The translations under genes and the position numbers were made by a program. Shown one piece after another: positions 61,130-64,000 of a stretch of 64,000 bases of DNA (within the stretch, counting starts at the first letter, position 1; each line of letters starts with the position of its first letter). This DNA is from Nocardiopsis endophytica (GTDB taxonomy: Bacteria; Actinomycetota; Actinomycetes; Streptosporangiales; Streptosporangiaceae): positions 1 to 64,000 of the forward strand of contig NZ_JAQFWQ010000010.1 in NCBI RefSeq assembly GCF_027706725.1. Reading direction: 5' to 3'. The notes under the pieces are model-generated. The model saw nothing but the letters and a program-made list of their open reading frames with translations. It did no database searches and was not told the origin of the DNA.

Positions 61130-61591
61130 GTGACCGAGCGACGACCGCCCTTCCCGCCCTTCACCGAGGAGACGGCCCTGCAGAAGGTCCAGGCCGCCGA
61201 GGACGCCTGGAACACCCGCGACCCCGAGCGCGTGGCGCTCGCCTACACACCGGACTCCGTCTGGCGGAACCGCGACACGTTCCTGCGGGGCCGCGAGGAG
61301 ATCGCCGCGTTCCTGGCCCGCAAGTGGGAGCGCGAACTGGACTACGCGCTCCGCAAGAGCCTCTGGGCGTTCCACGGCGACCGGATCGCGGTCCGCTTCC
61401 AGTACGAGTGCCGCGACACCTCAGGGCAGTGGTGGCGCAGCCACGGCAACGAGCAGTGGGAGTTCGACGAGAACGGCCTCATGCGCCGCCGCGAGGCCAG
61501 CATCAACGACGTGCCCATCGCCGAGTCCGACCGCCGCATCTTCGGCACCCGCCCCAAGGAGGAGTACGGGGTCGAGATCCCGGTGCGGTGA
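61130..61591 (+). CDS. NTF2-like protein (DUF1348)
   Basis: A 153-residue DUF1348 protein of the SnoaL/NTF2 fold: [33 protein letters not shown] and [10 protein letters not shown] are family signatures; the conserved [15 protein letters not shown] strand follows. Enzymatic role unknown; members are small cytosolic proteins often under TetR control. GTG at 61130 has GGGAG upstream; ATG at 61094 would lie inside the operator. Confidence 0.87.
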   Translation: MTERRPPFPPFTEETALQKVQAAEDAWNTRDPERVALAYTPDSVWRNRDTFLRGREEIAAFLARKWERELDYALRKSLWAFHGDRIAVRFQYECRDTSGQWWRSHGNEQWEFDENGLMRRREASINDVPIAESDRRIFGTRPKEEYGVEIPVR

Positions 61592-61805
61592 CCGGCCGCC
61601 GTCCAGGGCGTTCACTCCGCCGCCCTGGGCGACAGGCGGTGACGACGGCGCATGGCCTCACGCACGGCACGCTCATCGCCGCCCGACTGCGTGATCGCCA
61701 TTGCCTCTGCCTCCTCCGGCCGGGGGCGGGGGCGGCCGCGGGGGGGCGGGCCGTGCGGCCCCCGGGTGCGGGGCGCCCCACGGCCCCTGTTCCACCCGGT
61801 CCCGG

Positions 61806-64000
61806 TCAGTCGTCGGACAGGCCCTCGGCCGGGGCGATGCGGGCCGCCCGGCGCGCCGGGACCACCGATGCCGCGACCCCGATCAGCGACGCCGCCGCCA
61901 CGACCAGCCCCAGCGAGGACCACGGCACGGAGATGACGAGCGGCGCCTGGTCTCCCACGATCGCGCCGACGCCGACGATCCCGAACGGGAGACCGATCAC
62001 GATCCCCAGAACCGCGCCGACCAGGCCGATCACCACCGCCTCCACCGCAAGCGTCCCCCGCAGGCCCGACCGGGTCAGCCCCAGCGCCCGCAGCAGGGCC
62101 GACTCCCGGGTCCGCTCCAGCACCGACAGGCCGAGGGTGTTCGCCACCCCCACCGCCGCGATCACCACGGTCACCAGCAGCATGGCCAGGGACAGGTTCA
62201 CCATGACGTCCAGCGCCTCGGTGATGTCGGCGCGCTCGCTCAGCGCACCGCCGACCAGGAGGGCGGGGTCGTCGGCGGCGATGCCCGCCATCCGGTCCGC
62301 GATCGCGTCGCGGTCGGCGCCGTCCCCGGCCACGCCCCACACCATGGAGCGGTCGGCGTCCGCGTCCCCCGGCGCGCCCCGGCCCTCCAGCTCGTCCAGC
62401 ACGTCCTCACGGACCACGGGCGCCACCGTTCCCGCCACCTCGGCGAGCCCGGAGGAGTAGAGCGTGAAGTCGCGCTCCACCTCCGCTCCCCCGGTTCCCC
62501 CGACTCCAACGGCCAGGCGCACGCGCTCCCCCTCCTCGGCGCCCAGGGCTGCCAGCTGCCGGTCGCCGACGAGCATGACCGGCGCCGCCCCGGCGCCACC
62601 GCCTGAGGGCTCCTCCCGGAGCCGCTCGGCTCCGGCCGCCTCAGCCATCTTCGGCGAGATGCCGACGAGCGTCGTCTCGCCCATCTCCCCGATGCTCACG
62701 TCGGCCGTGCGGACGGCTTCCACCGTCTCCAAGGAGTCGATGTCCTCGATCGCCCGCACCGTCTCGCGCGCGACCGAACCCTCCGCCACGCGCGCGCCCA
62801 CGTCCACCGGGTAGCGGTCGCGCAGGTCGGCGTCGATCGTCGCCTGCCCCGTCGACGCCGCCGTGGCCAGCGAGGTGATCAGTCCCAGCCCGAGGACCAG
62901 CGCGAGCGCCGCCGTCGCCGCCCTGCCGGAGTTGCGCGCAAGGTTCGCCCCGGCCAGGCCCGCCGTGCCGCCCATTCGGCGCAGCACCGTCTGCACCGCC
63001 CCGAACGAGCGGGCGATGGGGTAGCGCAGGGCTGCCAGGAGTCCGAGCGCCGCCGCGAACCCGCCGACCACCGTCACCAGGGGCGCACCCGCGGCCGACC
63101 CGGCGCCCGCGCCCGCCGCCCCGGCGACGGCCAGGACCGCGCCGACCGCATGCACCGCGCCGAACCGGACCCCGCCGCTCATGTCCGCCGCGCGCAGCGC
63201 CTCCACCGGAGCCGTCGCCGCCGCCCGCCGGGCCGGCAGCCAGGCCGAGCCCACCGCCGTCCCCAGTCCGATGAGGAACGCCCCGGCCAGCGCCATGGGG
63301 GACACGTGCATGCCGTCGCCGGTCAGCCCCATGGCAGCGGCGAACGCGTAGCCGAGGCCCACGCCCGCGGCCGTGCCCGCGAGCGCCCCCGCGGCCCCGG
63401 CGATCGCGGCCTCCAGGGCGACCATCCGCCGCACCTGGCGGCGGTCGGCGCCCACCAGGCGCAACAGGGCGGTGTCGCGGCGGCGCTGCGCCAGCAGCAC
63501 GGTGAAGGTGTTGGCGATGACCATGGCCGAGGCGAGCAGCGCCACCAGCGCGAACGCCAGCAGCACGGTCTCAAGCTGCCGGGAGCCGCCGGCGAACCGG
63601 TCGGCCGCCTCGTCCATCTGCCGCTCCGCGGTGGCGGCGGTGAACCCGGACGGCAGCGCCGCGTCGAGCCGGTCGGCGGCCTCCTGCGGCGTCGTTCCGG
63701 GCTCGACCAGCGCCAGCGCCGTGGCCGGGGTGTCGCCGTCGAAGGCGGACTCGGGGGCGTAGAGCCGGTACTGCACGCCGGCCAGCGGCCGGAAGTCCAG
63801 GTCGGCGACGCCCACCAGGGTCGCCGTCGTCTCCGCGCCCTCCGCGTCGACCAGGCGCACCTCCCCGCCCACGGCGGCCCCGGCGGCCTCGGCGGTCGCC
63901 GGGTCGGCCACGACCTCGTCGGGCGCCTCGGGCCACCGCCCCTCGGCCAGGTCGAACCAGCGCAGGCCGGTCCGGTCGGCGACGCTGTAGACGTTGGCGG
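61806..64000 (-). CDS. FtsX-family ABC transporter permease (5' end outside window)
   Basis: Large permease with two FtsX domains; about 731 residues are inside the window and the frame remains open to its right edge, so the start is missing. Each FtsX unit has three helices plus one (LLAFALVALLASAMVIANTFTVLLAQRRRDTALLRLVGADRRQVRRM and the LGLSVLERTRESALLRALGLTRSGLRG region). The outer domain (RWPEAPDEVV..., DPATAEAAGA) resembles MacB-type periplasmic domains. Its ATPase is probably to the right. Likely exports lipids, peptides or drugs. Confidence 0.87.
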   Translation of the reverse strand, partial: ANVYSVADRTGLRWFDLAEGRWPEAPDEVVADPATAEAAGAAVGGEVRLVDAEGAETTATLVGVADLDFRPLAGVQYRLYAPESAFDGDTPATALALVEPGTTPQEAADRLDAALPSGFTAATAERQMDEAADRFAGGSRQLETVLLAFALVALLASAMVIANTFTVLLAQRRRDTALLRLVGADRRQVRRMVALEAAIAGAAGALAGTAAGVGLGYAFAAAMGLTGDGMHVSPMALAGAFLIGLGTAVGSAWLPARRAAATAPVEALRAADMSGGVRFGAVHAVGAVLAVAGAAGAGAGSAAGAPLVTVVGGFAAALGLLAALRYPIARSFGAVQTVLRRMGGTAGLAGANLARNSGRAATAALALVLGLGLITSLATAASTGQATIDADLRDRYPVDVGARVAEGSVARETVRAIEDIDSLETVEAVRTADVSIGEMGETTLVGISPKMAEAAGAERLREEPSGGGAGAAPVMLVGDRQLAALGAEEGERVRLAVGVGGTGGAEVERDFTLYSSGLAEVAGTVAPVVREDVLDELEGRGAPGDADADRSMVWGVAGDGADRDAIADRMAGIAADDPALLVGGALSERADITEALDVMVNLSLAMLLVTVVIAAVGVANTLGLSVLERTRESALLRALGLTRSGLRGTLAVEAVVIGLVGAVLGIVIGLPFGIVGVGAIVGDQAPLVISVPWSSLGLVVAAASLIGVAASVVPARRAARIAPAEGLSDD

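Noticed and set aside
1-64000. tRNA, rRNA or insertion-sequence genes
   Set aside because: I looked for tRNA T-arm patterns, rRNA stretches and transposase motifs such as DDE blocks and found none; a tRNA scan would be needed to exclude them formally.

Overview
The window is very GC-rich (third codon positions almost always G or C), with GTG starts, many ATGA/GTGA stop-start overlaps, XRE-DUF397-HATPase regulator genes, type I-E-like CRISPR repeats and twin-arginine lipoproteins. This points to a filamentous actinomycete of the Nocardiopsis/Streptosporangiales kind; the genus is an inference and no rRNA gene is present to test it.

Layout. 0-9.6 kb: idi (leftward), then a peptide-import operon (binding lipoprotein, two permeases, fused double ATPase, an S15/CocE-type hydrolase, a TetR regulator) with a 20-bp-phased operator-like array in front. 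10-16.3 kb: a transmembrane Ser/Thr kinase, a LuxR-type regulator that has lost its phosphorylation site, a propeller lipoprotein and an exonuclease-BRCT fusion. 16.3-22.3 kb: a second complete oligopeptide ABC operon, leftward. 23-31.7 kb: a zinc alcohol dehydrogenase, a sodium:solute symporter with a 32-residue accessory protein, a GNAT, an aldo/keto reductase, a PhoX phosphatase and a HATPase regulator. 31.9-41.9 kb: a transport and ion-homeostasis block (RND pump; CmtR-like regulator divergent from a CDF exporter; NhaA; TrkH-TrkA; a zinc-binding lipoprotein behind a Zur-like box). 42-44.6 kb: a DUF397 / XRE-DUF5753 / HATPase cluster sharing GCACGTGC palindromes. 44.7-50.2 kb: glycerophosphodiesterase, amidohydrolase, then an operon of one SDR and two unlike acyl-CoA dehydrogenases. 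50.3-56.4 kb: two CRISPR arrays that face each other, each behind a homologous 78-bp leader, enclosing threonine aldolase, a serine beta-lactamase-like protein, the biotin ECF transporter, a decayed array and unknown small genes; no cas gene is in the window. 56.4-64 kb: a lactonase-type propeller protein, a two-component pair whose kinase carries an extra C-terminal membrane-anchored domain, a second decayed CRISPR trace, a LapA-like protein, a TetR/NTF2-like divergent pair and an FtsX-type permease cut by the right edge.

Running through the window is a family of six intergenic palindromes. Every complete copy is exactly 64 bp, has CGTTGATCTCGGG / CCCGAGATCAACG ends, and sits just beyond the stop codon of a leftward gene. 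With the paired CRISPR leaders and the small genes between arrays, this is the most novel-looking content. All calls come from reading sequence and translations by eye; no database search was run.
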